Shown one piece after another: positions 40,500 through 48,750 of a DNA stretch of 64,000 nucleotides. Positions within the stretch are counted from its first letter, which is position 1. Every line of letters begins with the position of its first letter. Source of the stretch: Pseudomonas sp. URMO17WK12:I2 (GTDB lineage Bacteria > Pseudomonadota > Gammaproteobacteria > Pseudomonadales > Pseudomonadaceae); contig NZ_QKYW01000001.1 of NCBI RefSeq assembly GCF_003253735.1, positions 1,116,001 through 1,180,000 of the forward strand. The letters are read 5' to 3'. The position numbers and the translations under genes were made by a program. Below the pieces are notes generated by a model. It saw only the letters and a program-made list of their open reading frames with translations. It did not search any database and was not told where the DNA came from.

Positions 40500-42569
40500 A
40501 TGGCAATCACCCAGGCAGCCCGCATGGCCGTGATCACCAGCCCGCTGGGCGGTGACACCCTGGTACTGGAGCGGCTCGAGGGCCGCGACGAACTGGGCCG
40601 GCCATTCAGCCATGAGTTGGCGCTGATCTCCGTAGACGACGGCCTGTCGCTGGATGCGCTACTCGGCAAGCCCATGGGCCTGGCCGTGCAACTGGCCGAT
40701 GGCAGCGACCGCTACTTCCACGGCATCGTCGCGCGCTGCAGCCAGACGGCCCACCGCGGTCAATTCGCCAGCTATCAAGTGACGCTCAGGCCCTGGCTGT
40801 GGCTGCTGTCGCGCACCTCCGATTGCCGCATTTTCCAGAACAAGACGGTGCCTGACATCGTCAAGCAGGTGTTTCGCGACCTGGGTTTCTCCGACTTCGA
40901 AGACGCGCTGACGCGCAGCTATCGCGAGTGGGACTACTGCGTTCAGTACCGTGAAACCAGCCTGGACTTCGTCAGCCGGCTGCTCGAGCAGGAAGGCATC
41001 TACTACTACTTCCGCCACGAGAAATCCCGCCATGTGCTGGTGCTGTGCGACGCCTACGGCGCTCACCACACGGCGCCCGGTTATGCCAGCGTGCCCTTCT
41101 ACCCGCTCGACGACCAGATGCGCGAGCGTGACCACATTCACGACTGGCGCATGGCGCGCGAGGTGCAGCCAGGCTCCCTGGAACTCAACGACTACGACTT
41201 CCAGCGCCCCAGCGCGCGCCTGGAAGTGCGTTCCAGCATCGCCCGGCCGCACAGCAACGCCGACTATCCGCTCTACGACTACCCGGGCGAATACGTGCAG
41301 AGCAAGGACGGCGAGCAGTACGCACGCAATCGCATCGAGGCGATCCACACCCAGCACGAGCGGGTGCAGTTGAAATCCAACGCTCGCGGTCTCGGCGCCG
41401 GCAACCTGTTCAGCATGAGCGGTTACCCGCGCGTCGATCAGAACCGCGAATACCTGATCGTCGCCGCCGACTACCTGATCACCCAGGAACGTTACGAGAG
41501 CGGCGGTGACAGCGTAGCGTTCCAGTTCGGCAGCACACTGACCTGCATCGATGCCAGCCAGGTGTTCCGCCCGCTGCCGTTGACCGTGCAGCCCATCGTG
41601 CAGGGCCCGCAGACGGCCATGGTGGTTGGCCCCAAGGGCGAGGAAATCTGGACCGACCAGTTCGGCCGGGTGAAGGTGCACTTCTACTGGGACCGCCACG
41701 ACCAGTCCAACGAGAACAGCTCTTGCTGGATCCGCGTGTCGCAGAACTGGGCTGGCAAAAACTGGGGCGCGATACAGATCCCGCGTATCGGCCAGGAAGT
41801 CATCGTCAGCTTCCTGGAAGGCGACCCCGACCGGCCGATCATCACCGGCCGCGTCTACAACGCCGAGCAGACGGTGCCCTACGACCTGCCCGCCAATGCC
41901 ACCCAGAGTGGGGTGAAAAGCCGCTCCAGTAAGGGCGGCACGCCGGCCAACTTCAACGAGATCCGCATGGAGGACAAGAAGGGCGAAGAGCAGCTGTTCA
42001 TCCACGCCGAGAAAAACCAGGACATCGAGGTCGAGAACGACGAGACCCACTGGGTCGGCCACGACCGCAGCAAAACCATCGACAACGACGAGACCGTGAA
42101 GGTGAAGCGCGACCGTACGGAGACCGTGGACCGCCACGAGACCATCACCGTACATGGCAACCGCAGCAAGACAGTGGACAAGAACGAGACGGTCAAGATC
42201 GGCATGAACAAATCCGAGACCATCCTCATGGCCTCGCTGCAGAACGTCGGCATGGGCCGCATGGAAAACGTCGGCCTGGGCTACAGCCTCAACGTCGGCA
42301 TGATGATGAACACCCTGGTGGGCCTTAACCAAAGCACCCAGGTGGCGAAGAAGAAAACCACTTCGGTGGGCGAGCAGTACGCCATCAGTGTCGGCGGCAA
42401 GGACGAAGGCTCCAGCGTCACCCTGGACGGCAAGAGCATTCGCCTCGGCGCCCAGACCATCGAACTGACTGCCGACCAGGAAATCCGCCTGAGCTGTGGG
42501 CAGAGCACCATCCGCATCACCGCCGGCGAGATCGAGATCCTCTCGCCGAAGGTGGATATCAACTGTTGA
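40500..42569 (+). CDS. vgrG1: T6SS spike protein VgrG1
   Basis: VgrG forms the trimeric spike at the tube tip. The 689-residue protein has the gp27-like part (LERLEGRDELGRPFSHEL, SLDFVSRLLEQEGIYYYF), the gp5 OB-fold with VKVHFYWDRHDQSN, and a C-terminal beta-prism of repeated DETVKV/NETVKI-type strands (about 520-625). It ends EIEILSPKVDINC, without a toxin or PAAR extension. Two tandem ATGs occur; the second (40500) is better spaced from GGGGAA. It is the last recognised T6SS gene of the plus-strand operon. Confidence 0.96.
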   Translation: MAITQAARMAVITSPLGGDTLVLERLEGRDELGRPFSHELALISVDDGLSLDALLGKPMGLAVQLADGSDRYFHGIVARCSQTAHRGQFASYQVTLRPWLWLLSRTSDCRIFQNKTVPDIVKQVFRDLGFSDFEDALTRSYREWDYCVQYRETSLDFVSRLLEQEGIYYYFRHEKSRHVLVLCDAYGAHHTAPGYASVPFYPLDDQMRERDHIHDWRMAREVQPGSLELNDYDFQRPSARLEVRSSIARPHSNADYPLYDYPGEYVQSKDGEQYARNRIEAIHTQHERVQLKSNARGLGAGNLFSMSGYPRVDQNREYLIVAADYLITQERYESGGDSVAFQFGSTLTCIDASQVFRPLPLTVQPIVQGPQTAMVVGPKGEEIWTDQFGRVKVHFYWDRHDQSNENSSCWIRVSQNWAGKNWGAIQIPRIGQEVIVSFLEGDPDRPIITGRVYNAEQTVPYDLPANATQSGVKSRSSKGGTPANFNEIRMEDKKGEEQLFIHAEKNQDIEVENDETHWVGHDRSKTIDNDETVKVKRDRTETVDRHETITVHGNRSKTVDKNETVKIGMNKSETILMASLQNVGMGRMENVGLGYSLNVGMMMNTLVGLNQSTQVAKKKTTSVGEQYAISVGGKDEGSSVTLDGKSIRLGAQTIELTADQEIRLSCGQSTIRITAGEIEILSPKVDINC

Positions 42570-42740
42570 TGCAGGAGTAGCGCAGCGGATGGGTAGCTTG
42601 AGTAACCGAAGCGCAACAGCCAGCGTAAGGCCGCACACCGCTACGCTATCAAGCAAAGGCATCCACGACAGCTGGCTGGACGGCGAAACACGCGCCGGAA
42701 TGGCGCCCTCACCCCACGCCTTGATCCGGGTTCCTTGCAC

Positions 42741-43205
42741 ATGAGCAGTCAGCCCTACGCCAGCACGACGTTCGACACCGACACCGCCACACTGGCGATC
42801 TTCGATCCCGCCGCTCTGGCCCATCGCATCACCGATACCGCGGACTGGTGGTCGATCGCCGAGGACGCGCTCGCCGAGATCAACGCCGGCAACGTCCTGT
42901 TCGTCGACCTGGGCCGCGACGGTAGCCACGCAGTGGAGATCTGCCGCGGCATCGATGCCGCCACGGGCGACGCCCTGGTGGCACACCTGCGCATCACCTC
43001 GGGCTGTCTGTATGTCGGCGCAGGCGAGCAGGTGCCGGCCGGCGACCTGGGCCCGGAAACCGTCTATGGCGGTGTACTGCTGTTCGCCGAACGCGGCACC
43101 TGCGAGGTTCGTCTGCAACGCCAGGGCGAACGCCTGCTCCTCGCCTATGGAGCGACCACGCTCGAGGCCACCAACCACTTCGACGACGGCCCACGTTTGC
43201 CATGA
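42741..43205 (+). CDS. Unrecognised protein encoded after vgrG1
   Basis: The 154-residue protein is acidic and globular-looking, with no signal peptide or membrane helix. Segments include TLAIFDPAALAHRITDTADWW, INAGNVLFVDLGRDGSHAVEI, LRITSGCLYVGAGEQVPA and GGVLLFAERGTCEVRLQ. The last part alternates like a beta-rich domain. I do not recognise the family. It begins 171 bases after vgrG and shares an ATGA overlap with the next gene. Being first after a VgrG it could be an effector, adaptor or immunity protein; sequence alone does not decide. A TTG two codons upstream is also open. Confidence 0.72.
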   Translation: MSSQPYASTTFDTDTATLAIFDPAALAHRITDTADWWSIAEDALAEINAGNVLFVDLGRDGSHAVEICRGIDAATGDALVAHLRITSGCLYVGAGEQVPAGDLGPETVYGGVLLFAERGTCEVRLQRQGERLLLAYGATTLEATNHFDDGPRLP

Positions 43206-43834
43206 CCAGGGACGAACACCTCGCCGCACTCCGCGACTGGCACCTGCAACACGCCCCCCGCCGCTGGCGCCTGGTGCACTATTGCGGCGTCGAATGCCTG
43301 GCGGCCCACGACCTCGCTGCAGACGAACTGCTGCAACGGGCCAGCACGCTACTCGCCGAGGGCTTTCATATCGCCTGGCAGCGCAGGGGCGAGGATGCAG
43401 TGCTGCGGGTGCACGAGGGCGAACCGACCCCGAGCTGGGCGGCGACCTTCGCCGAGCGCGACCTGATCGGCGGCCTGCACTCTGCCCTGCCCGAGGAACA
43501 CGAGTCACTGGACGCCGGTCGCCTGGTCGCGTGCTGGCAACGGGAAAGGGCCGAGCAGCTGTTGCGTCTATTGCAGCCTGACAGCGGCAGCACGGCCACG
43601 GCGAAACTCCAGGCGCTGCAGCTGTCTTCGGAGCAGACGGGGCTGGTGCTGGAACTGCTCGATCAGGTTCTTGGCGACACCCTCTACACCCTGCTGCTGG
43701 GCCTCGACGGCGAGGCGCAGGTGGGCGGCGAACAGCAGCGCGTAAGGCTGATCAACGAAGCGGGCGCAGAGATATCGCCCTGTGGCGAACTGGCAGCCGA
43801 AGCCTACGCGCAACTGATCGAGGGGCGCCCGTGA
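43202..43834 (+). CDS. Unrecognised protein, second gene of vgrG-linked trio
   Basis: The 210-residue protein has no signal peptide and no membrane segment. The N-terminal part (LRDWHLQHAPRRWRLVHYCG) and the Arg/Glu-rich middle look helical. The C-terminal part VLGDTLYTLLLGLDGEAQVGG, then QQRVRLINEAGAEISPCGEL, resembles small beta-rich domains in which a leading LLxGLDG strand is followed by a conserved acidic turn; I cannot name the family. Start ATG overlaps the previous stop and its own stop overlaps the next start (GTGA), so all three are made together. Confidence 0.72.
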   Translation: MTRDEHLAALRDWHLQHAPRRWRLVHYCGVECLAAHDLAADELLQRASTLLAEGFHIAWQRRGEDAVLRVHEGEPTPSWAATFAERDLIGGLHSALPEEHESLDAGRLVACWQRERAEQLLRLLQPDSGSTATAKLQALQLSSEQTGLVLELLDQVLGDTLYTLLLGLDGEAQVGGEQQRVRLINEAGAEISPCGELAAEAYAQLIEGRP

Positions 43835-44445
43835 CCGGTCTCTACGAATGGAACCCGATGCCCTACCAACTGGCGATACGCTGCCCCCGTTGCCGCCGCG
43901 AAGCCTCATTCGAATTTGCCGAAGCGCGGTTGATACGACGCAAGCTGGAAGTACCGCTATTCCAGGCTCATTCGGCCTTCGAGTACCAGCTACGCCCCAG
44001 CCGCGATGGTCATTTCCAGCACATGGCCGTGTACTTCCAGGGGTTGCACGGTGACCCGCGGCAGGCGCTTCATGATCTACCCGAGGGCTACCAGGCGGCG
44101 GACTGGAGCCATTCGCGCTACCTGCGCCAACAGTACGGCCATACGCTCGGTGCCTTGGTCTGCGCCCCCTGCGGCCTGCGCAGTCGCCACCAGCTGGACT
44201 GGCCAGGCGAGGCGTATTACGCCGTGGACTACAAGAACCATTTGCTCTGGGCCTACCACCGCGAGTCGGCTCTGGAGTTGCGCGACTATCTGCTGTCCAT
44301 CGACCGCAAGCTGCGTGACTACCGCTGGGCCACAATGCTGCTGCACGTACCTGGCGTGTTCAAAACCCGTAAGGCCCGCATTCCGCTGACGCAACGCTTG
44401 AGCCGGCTACTCGCGGGTCAATCCAGGACCGTTCACCTGCGGTAG
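43831..44445 (+). CDS. Unrecognised protein with two CxxC pairs, third gene of trio
   Basis: The 204-residue protein carries CPRC (about residue 18-21) and CAPC (about 112-115), which could together bind one zinc ion as a split ribbon. Aromatic-rich segments follow (PGEAYYAVDYKNHLLWAYHRES), then a basic C-terminus (KTRKARIPLTQRLSRLL). It is cytoplasmic by prediction. GTG start has GAGGGG at 43820-43825; an ATG nine codons in is the alternative. It is convergent with and overlaps the ankyrin gene by 13 bases. Function is unknown; a nucleic-acid or toxin-binding role is conceivable. Confidence 0.72.
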   Translation: MTGLYEWNPMPYQLAIRCPRCRREASFEFAEARLIRRKLEVPLFQAHSAFEYQLRPSRDGHFQHMAVYFQGLHGDPRQALHDLPEGYQAADWSHSRYLRQQYGHTLGALVCAPCGLRSRHQLDWPGEAYYAVDYKNHLLWAYHRESALELRDYLLSIDRKLRDYRWATMLLHVPGVFKTRKARIPLTQRLSRLLAGQSRTVHLR

Positions 44446-45494
44446 GCCGGTGGAGGCAACGGCAAAGGCTGCGGGTTGGCGATAACCCATTGCACTGCCA
44501 GCGCACTGAGCCGGTCAGTGCGTGCAGCGTCATCGTCACCGCCGCGTAGCGCGGCCGCCAGCGCCTGGGCTTCGGCCAGCTCGCCGGCCGGCAGCGGCAC
44601 GGCACTGCCCAGATGGCGGATCAGCGCAGTCAACATGGCTTTGTAGTCAGCATCCCAGTTGGCCGCACCGTTGTGATGTATTTCTCGGGAAATACGCCCG
44701 CTGAGGCGAATCACCTCACCCTGCATGGTGGCGGCCGGGCCGGCGGATGGCACCAGCAGTTGCCAGAGTTGCTGGTGCTGGTCGTGCCAGGAGCCGTCCG
44801 CGACACGGATGGCAGCCTTGCCATCGTGAAGCTGGCGCGAGGCGACGGGCGTGACGCCGAACAGGCGATACAGACTGGCCAGCCCCGCATCCGTCGCCTC
44901 GAGATAGTCAGGGTTGAAGCCGGCGCGGTGAAATTCGAATTCGCGGCCAATACGCTGCACCTCGGCCAGCATGGCATCGTCTACCGGCACGCCTGCATCC
45001 AGCAGGATCTGGGCAATCTTCGCGGTTGCCTCGATGTCGGCGTTGCTGGTGGTAGCCAGCGCGATCTGCAGCACGCCATGACCCTGGCGATTCCTGGCAG
45101 CGATGCTAGCGCCACGACGAATCAACGCGGCGAGCGCTTGCGCCTTGTGGCTTTTGGCCGCGGCATGCAGTGGCGTGTCGCCCTGGTAGTCCTGCGCCTC
45201 GATATCGGCGCCCAGATCCAGCAACAGATCAACGCCGCCCTTCCAGCTAGAACTGCGATGGTGCAACGCCGTACGCTGGTAGGTATCGCGGGCATCGATG
45301 TCCGCCCCCTGCTCAACCAGCCAGCGCACCAGTTCATCGGGGCAGTTGTAGAAGCCCAGCGCCGTGCTCTTGCTATAGCCGCCGGTAGCTTCGAGCTCGC
45401 ACTGGTCGAACACGGCAATCAACTCGTCGAGTGAGGCCTGCTCGAGCAGTTGCCCGAAATCCTTGGGCAAGGTCTTGCGCTTACGCTTCGCCAT
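44433..45494 (-). CDS. Ankyrin-repeat protein next to the T6SS
   Basis: The 353-residue cytoplasmic protein begins MAKRKRKTLPKDF. It has about four ankyrin repeats in its first ~170 residues, for example LVRWLVEQGADIDARDTYQRT, LLLDLGADIEAQDYQGDTPLH and LAALIRRGASIAARNRQGHGV. The C-terminal ~180 residues are unrecognised and end in a Pro-rich tail. Ankyrin proteins occur among T6SS immunity proteins and adaptors, but here this is only positional inference. It is convergent with the vgrG-linked trio and divergent from the cbrC-like gene. Confidence 0.82.
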   Translation of the reverse strand: MAKRKRKTLPKDFGQLLEQASLDELIAVFDQCELEATGGYSKSTALGFYNCPDELVRWLVEQGADIDARDTYQRTALHHRSSSWKGGVDLLLDLGADIEAQDYQGDTPLHAAAKSHKAQALAALIRRGASIAARNRQGHGVLQIALATTSNADIEATAKIAQILLDAGVPVDDAMLAEVQRIGREFEFHRAGFNPDYLEATDAGLASLYRLFGVTPVASRQLHDGKAAIRVADGSWHDQHQQLWQLLVPSAGPAATMQGEVIRLSGRISREIHHNGAANWDADYKAMLTALIRHLGSAVPLPAGELAEAQALAAALRGGDDDAARTDRLSALAVQWVIANPQPLPLPPPAYRR

Positions 45495-45587
45495 GAATCC
45501 AATACTCCAGAAATATCGGTACAGTGCTCACCTTCATGGCTTCCGCCGAGGCCTGTCAACGACCAAATACCGACCGGGAAACGACCA

Positions 45588-46127
45588 ATGACACAGGATC
45601 TGCCCCGCTTTCGCCTTCACCCCAACGTCTATCGACTCGATCTGTTCGAGCAGCAGAACGGCACCTGCTCGTGCTGCGCTCAGTTGCGCGACTGGAAGTA
45701 CCGAGGTCCGTTCTACGCCGTACAAAAACCCGACTACCTGTGCCCCTGGTGCATCGCCGATGGCAGTGCGGCCCGGCGCTACGAGGGGCAATTCAACGAC
45801 GAGCTATCCATCGAAGGCTGGGAGCCGGATCCGTCGGCCTCGGCCAACACCTTCAATGCAGAGCTGATCGCCGAGGTGTGTGACCGCACGCCGGGCTATC
45901 TGGCTTGGCAGCAAGCCCAATGGCTGGTGCATTGCGGGCAGCCATGCCAGTTCATCGCCTATGTCGGAGCTGCCGAGGTAGAAGGGCTGCGATCGGAACT
46001 GGCGGGTGATCTGCAGCAGCTTGACGACACCTACGTGCAGGCATTGAGCGCGGATGGCAACCCGACGGGTTATCTGTTTCGCTGCCTGCAGTGCGGCACG
46101 CATCGACTGCACACCGACGGCACCTGA
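45588..46127 (+). CDS. CbrC/UPF0167 family protein
   Basis: The 179-residue protein belongs to the CbrC (YieI) family, named in E. coli for a CreBC-regulated gene tied to colicin E2 tolerance. Features are FRLHPNVYRLDLFEQQNGTC and three Cys pairs (CSCC, CPWC, CLQCG). These suggest zinc binding. AAWQ-type segment YLAWQQAQWLVHCGQPCQFIAY matches the family core. Start ATG at 45588; the frame is open upstream without support. It shares a 93-base divergent promoter region with the ankyrin gene. The molecular function is unknown. Confidence 0.85.
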   Translation: MTQDLPRFRLHPNVYRLDLFEQQNGTCSCCAQLRDWKYRGPFYAVQKPDYLCPWCIADGSAARRYEGQFNDELSIEGWEPDPSASANTFNAELIAEVCDRTPGYLAWQQAQWLVHCGQPCQFIAYVGAAEVEGLRSELAGDLQQLDDTYVQALSADGNPTGYLFRCLQCGTHRLHTDGT

Positions 46128-46144
46128 ACCATCCAGCCCTGCGC

Positions 46145-46150
46145 TAGAAT
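46145..46150 (+). promoter_or_regulatory. -10 element abutting a membrane-protein start
   Basis: TAGAAT ends only six bases before the ATG at 46157. A transcript starting at the usual distance would begin at or near the start codon, so translation may be leaderless. No Shine-Dalgarno is visible. The -35 is weak. Confidence 0.4.
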
Positions 46151-46156
46151 CGCCCC

Positions 46157-46705
46157 ATGAAAAAACCACGCTCCAGCTTTCTCACCGTCATTTCCATCTT
46201 CGCCATCGCCGCCGCCGTGATCGGCGGTTTCTGCCTGATCGGCGTGGCCTTTTATCTGTTCTTCAATGGTGCGATCTTCATCGACGGGGTGGCCAGCGCC
46301 GCGGTATTGCTGGTGTTCAGCGCCATTGCCTGGAAAGCGCACATCACCTGGGCGAAACCGGTGGCGGCGGCGGTACTGATTGCCATCACGGCGTATGTCG
46401 GCATGTTCCTCGACGCCCGCGGCAACCCGGTCTACAACAAGCCGCTGGAGTGGTTGTTCGCCCCGGCGGGAGCACAGTTACAGACCCGCGAGATCGTCAC
46501 CCATGGCGGCGGCAGCACCGGGGTGAATTACGATTTTCACTTCGTCGATGCCAGCGGCCAGAGGGTGGATGAGCTCAGCAGCTGGGTGGTGGTGCCCTTT
46601 CGCTTCCTTGAGTACCTGCTGATCCTGTCCGCCGCCATGTGGCCGATCACCTGGCTGCGCGGCCGCTTCGGCCGTTCGCAATGGCTGCCGCCGCCGTCCC
46701 GCTAA
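46157..46705 (+). CDS. Small integral membrane protein, unknown
   Basis: The 182-residue protein has an N-terminal helix pair (about residues 9-40, FLTVISIFAIAAAVIGGFCL, then FYLFFNGAIFI), further helices near 47-80, and one near the C-terminus (FLEYLLILSAAMWPITWL). A soluble stretch of ~50 residues lies between. The protein ends RFGRSQWLPPPSR. I do not recognise a family. It begins very close to a -10-like TAGAAT and is followed by another membrane-protein gene 64 bases later. Confidence 0.78.
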   Translation: MKKPRSSFLTVISIFAIAAAVIGGFCLIGVAFYLFFNGAIFIDGVASAAVLLVFSAIAWKAHITWAKPVAAAVLIAITAYVGMFLDARGNPVYNKPLEWLFAPAGAQLQTREIVTHGGGSTGVNYDFHFVDASGQRVDELSSWVVVPFRFLEYLLILSAAMWPITWLRGRFGRSQWLPPPSR

Positions 46706-46769
46706 AGCTCACCCACTGCCTGAGTCGCCGCAAGATCCACCGTTTTTTTCAGCCTAATCAGGACTCTTC

Positions 46770-47732
46770 ATGGTCAACCCCTACGCGATAAATCCGGTCG
46801 AGCCCGTCTCTTCCAATGACGCTCGCCAAGCGTCACGGCTGCCCATGCGCCTGCTGTTCACCGCGCTGGCGTGCTGCACGGCAAGCCTGGTGATCCACTG
46901 GGTCATCATGTGGCTGACGCTGGAGCCGGAGCACTTGCAGGCTTACATGAACAACCTGTGGCAGTTGGCCGCCTATTGGCTGAGTGCGCTGGCCGTCGAC
47001 GGCTGCAGCGCGCTGCTCCTCGCCCGCTACTATCTGCAACGTCACAACCTGGTGGATGTCAGCCGCCCGAAACGGCTTATCGCGCTGTTCGTGGGGCTGT
47101 ATCTGATTGCCATTTTCGTGGTCGGCCTGCTTTACAACCTGATATGGGCGCAGATAGGGCCCTGGCTGTACGAGAGTGCCAGCAGCCTTTCGCCTACTCT
47201 GCTCATGCTGCCACTCAACCTGGTGTCCTTCATGCTGGCGAGCCTGTTGCCGCTGTGGCTGAGCCTGCACCTGATGCGCCGCGCGGGCCAGTTCCAGACC
47301 GGCCTCACCCAGGTGAGCCGAGGCGAGACCGCCCTGGCCTTCGGCCTGCTGTTCCTCGTGTTCTACACCAAGCTGCTGACGCTGCTGCCCTACGCTGCCA
47401 TCAGCCCCTACGGCATGGAGTGGATGCTGGGACTCAGCAGTGCCATCGGCCTGGTATACGGCCTGGTGGCGCTGATCGCTGCCCACCGCTCCCTGCCGGC
47501 GCAGTTACCGCGGCTGGCGGTAGGCCGCTTGTTGGCGAGCGTACTGGCGTGCATGGTGAGCTGGCTGCTGGTGGCCGGCGTGCTGGGCTTCGTGTTGCTG
47601 GTGGCGCTGTATGCCGGCTCGGAAATTCTGGTGTTGGTGCTGATGCTGCTGTTCGGCATCCTGCTGCTGGCGCTGCTCTGGCCACTGACCCACTTGAGCC
47701 TGCGCTGGATCTACCGCCCGCTCGTGGCCTGA
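46770..47732 (+). CDS. Multi-pass membrane protein, unknown
   Basis: The 320-residue protein has roughly seven or eight hydrophobic helices spread over its length (for example LLFTALACCTASLVIHWVIM, LIALFVGLYLIAIFVVGLL, LLASVLACMVSWLLVAGVLG, ILVLVLMLLFGILLLALLW). The N-terminus is short and cytoplasmic-looking. No transport motif or catalytic signature is recognisable. It is separated by 63 bases from the HAD gene on the same strand. Confidence 0.75.
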   Translation: MVNPYAINPVEPVSSNDARQASRLPMRLLFTALACCTASLVIHWVIMWLTLEPEHLQAYMNNLWQLAAYWLSALAVDGCSALLLARYYLQRHNLVDVSRPKRLIALFVGLYLIAIFVVGLLYNLIWAQIGPWLYESASSLSPTLLMLPLNLVSFMLASLLPLWLSLHLMRRAGQFQTGLTQVSRGETALAFGLLFLVFYTKLLTLLPYAAISPYGMEWMLGLSSAIGLVYGLVALIAAHRSLPAQLPRLAVGRLLASVLACMVSWLLVAGVLGFVLLVALYAGSEILVLVLMLLFGILLLALLWPLTHLSLRWIYRPLVA

Positions 47733-47795
47733 GTTGCCGGCGCGCCTTGCGGTGCGGGACAATCCGCACCGATTCAGGCCAGTGGATAACTCAAC

Positions 47796-48443
47796 ATGCA
47801 GCAGCGCACCGTTCTGTTCGACCTCGACGGCACCCTCACCGACCCGCGTGAAGGCATCACCCGCTCGGTGCAATATGCGCTGTCGAAACTGGACATCCAT
47901 GAGCCCGATCTGGTCGCGCTGGAGCACTTCATCGGCCCGCCGCTGCTGCAATGCTTTATGCACACCTACAGCCTGACGGAGGCGCGCGCCTGGGAGGCGG
48001 TAAATCACTACCGTGACCGCTTCCGCGAGGTAGGGCTGTACGAGAACCAGGTGTTCGATGGGGTGATCGAGCTCCTGCAACTGCTGCAGGATCAGGGCCG
48101 CACCCTGTACATCGCCACCAGCAAACCCACGGTATTTGCCACCGAGATCGCCCGGCACTTCGATTTCGCCCGTTACTTCAAAGCCATCTACGGCAGCGAG
48201 TTGGACGGTACGCGCACCAACAAGGTAGAGCTGATCGCCCACCTGCTCGAGCAGGAAGGCCTAGACCCGACCGATACGCTGATGATCGGCGACCGCAAGC
48301 ATGACCTGATCGGCGCCCATGGCAACGGCGTGCGGGCGGTGGCGGTCGGTTACGGGTTTGGCAGCCTGGAAGAGCTAAGCAGTGAACGCCCGGCTCATCA
48401 TGTACAGACGCTGGCGCAGCTGCGCCAGGCATTCGCCGGCTGA
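47796..48443 (+). CDS. HAD-family phosphatase, phosphoglycolate phosphatase-like
   Basis: The 215-residue haloacid dehalogenase hydrolase has motif I LFDLDGTLTD (nucleophile Asp and second Asp), motif II YIATSKP, a Lys in the TNKVELIAHLL segment, and motif IV MIGDRKHDLIGAHGNG. A helical cap lies at about residues 20-80. This fits phosphoglycolate phosphatase/5'-nucleotidase-like enzymes; the substrate cannot be told. It is convergent with the DUF1161 gene 19 bases away. Confidence 0.88.
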   Translation: MQQRTVLFDLDGTLTDPREGITRSVQYALSKLDIHEPDLVALEHFIGPPLLQCFMHTYSLTEARAWEAVNHYRDRFREVGLYENQVFDGVIELLQLLQDQGRTLYIATSKPTVFATEIARHFDFARYFKAIYGSELDGTRTNKVELIAHLLEQEGLDPTDTLMIGDRKHDLIGAHGNGVRAVAVGYGFGSLEELSSERPAHHVQTLAQLRQAFAG

Positions 48444-48462
48444 GGGGTGGCGGCGCGGGCCG

Positions 48463-48717
48463 CTACATCATCCGCGAGCCGGTCAGGTCGTTGCGTTGAT
48501 AGATCACCTTGCGGCTGCCGCCGTCACAGGTGCCGATCACCATGGTGTCGTCCTCGACCTCTTCGTTGGGCACGATTTCCAGCGTATAGCTGGCCACGCC
48601 CGCGGCCTGGATCTTCACTTCGATTTCCTGCTTCAGCTCTTCGCACGACTTGGGCGCCGCCCAGGCACTGCTGCTCATTACGCCCAGCACCAGCGTCACT
48701 GCCGTCAATCCTTTCAT
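48463..48717 (-). CDS. DUF1161 periplasmic protein
   Basis: The 84-residue secreted protein has a signal peptide (cut after SSAWA, about residue 21). The DUF1161 core follows: CEELKQEIEVKIQAAGVASYTLEIV and GTCDGGSRKVIYQRND, with two Cys that could form a disulfide. Start at 48717 is preferred over 48726 because AGAGG is correctly spaced. A paralogue lies at 52072-52296. It follows the aminopeptidase gene by 33 bases. Function is unknown. Confidence 0.85.
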   Translation of the reverse strand: MKGLTAVTLVLGVMSSSAWAAPKSCEELKQEIEVKIQAAGVASYTLEIVPNEEVEDDTMVIGTCDGGSRKVIYQRNDLTGSRMM

Positions 48718-48750
48718 CACGACCATCCTCTGCGTCTAGTTGTTCGGACC

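Noticed and set aside
37769..40675. A 968-codon minus-strand open frame opposite clpV
   Set aside because: It is a shadow of clpV; the clpV frame holds both AAA+ modules.
40659..43508. A 949-codon minus-strand open frame opposite vgrG and its downstream gene
   Set aside because: It runs across two well-formed plus-strand genes and lacks recognisable domains.
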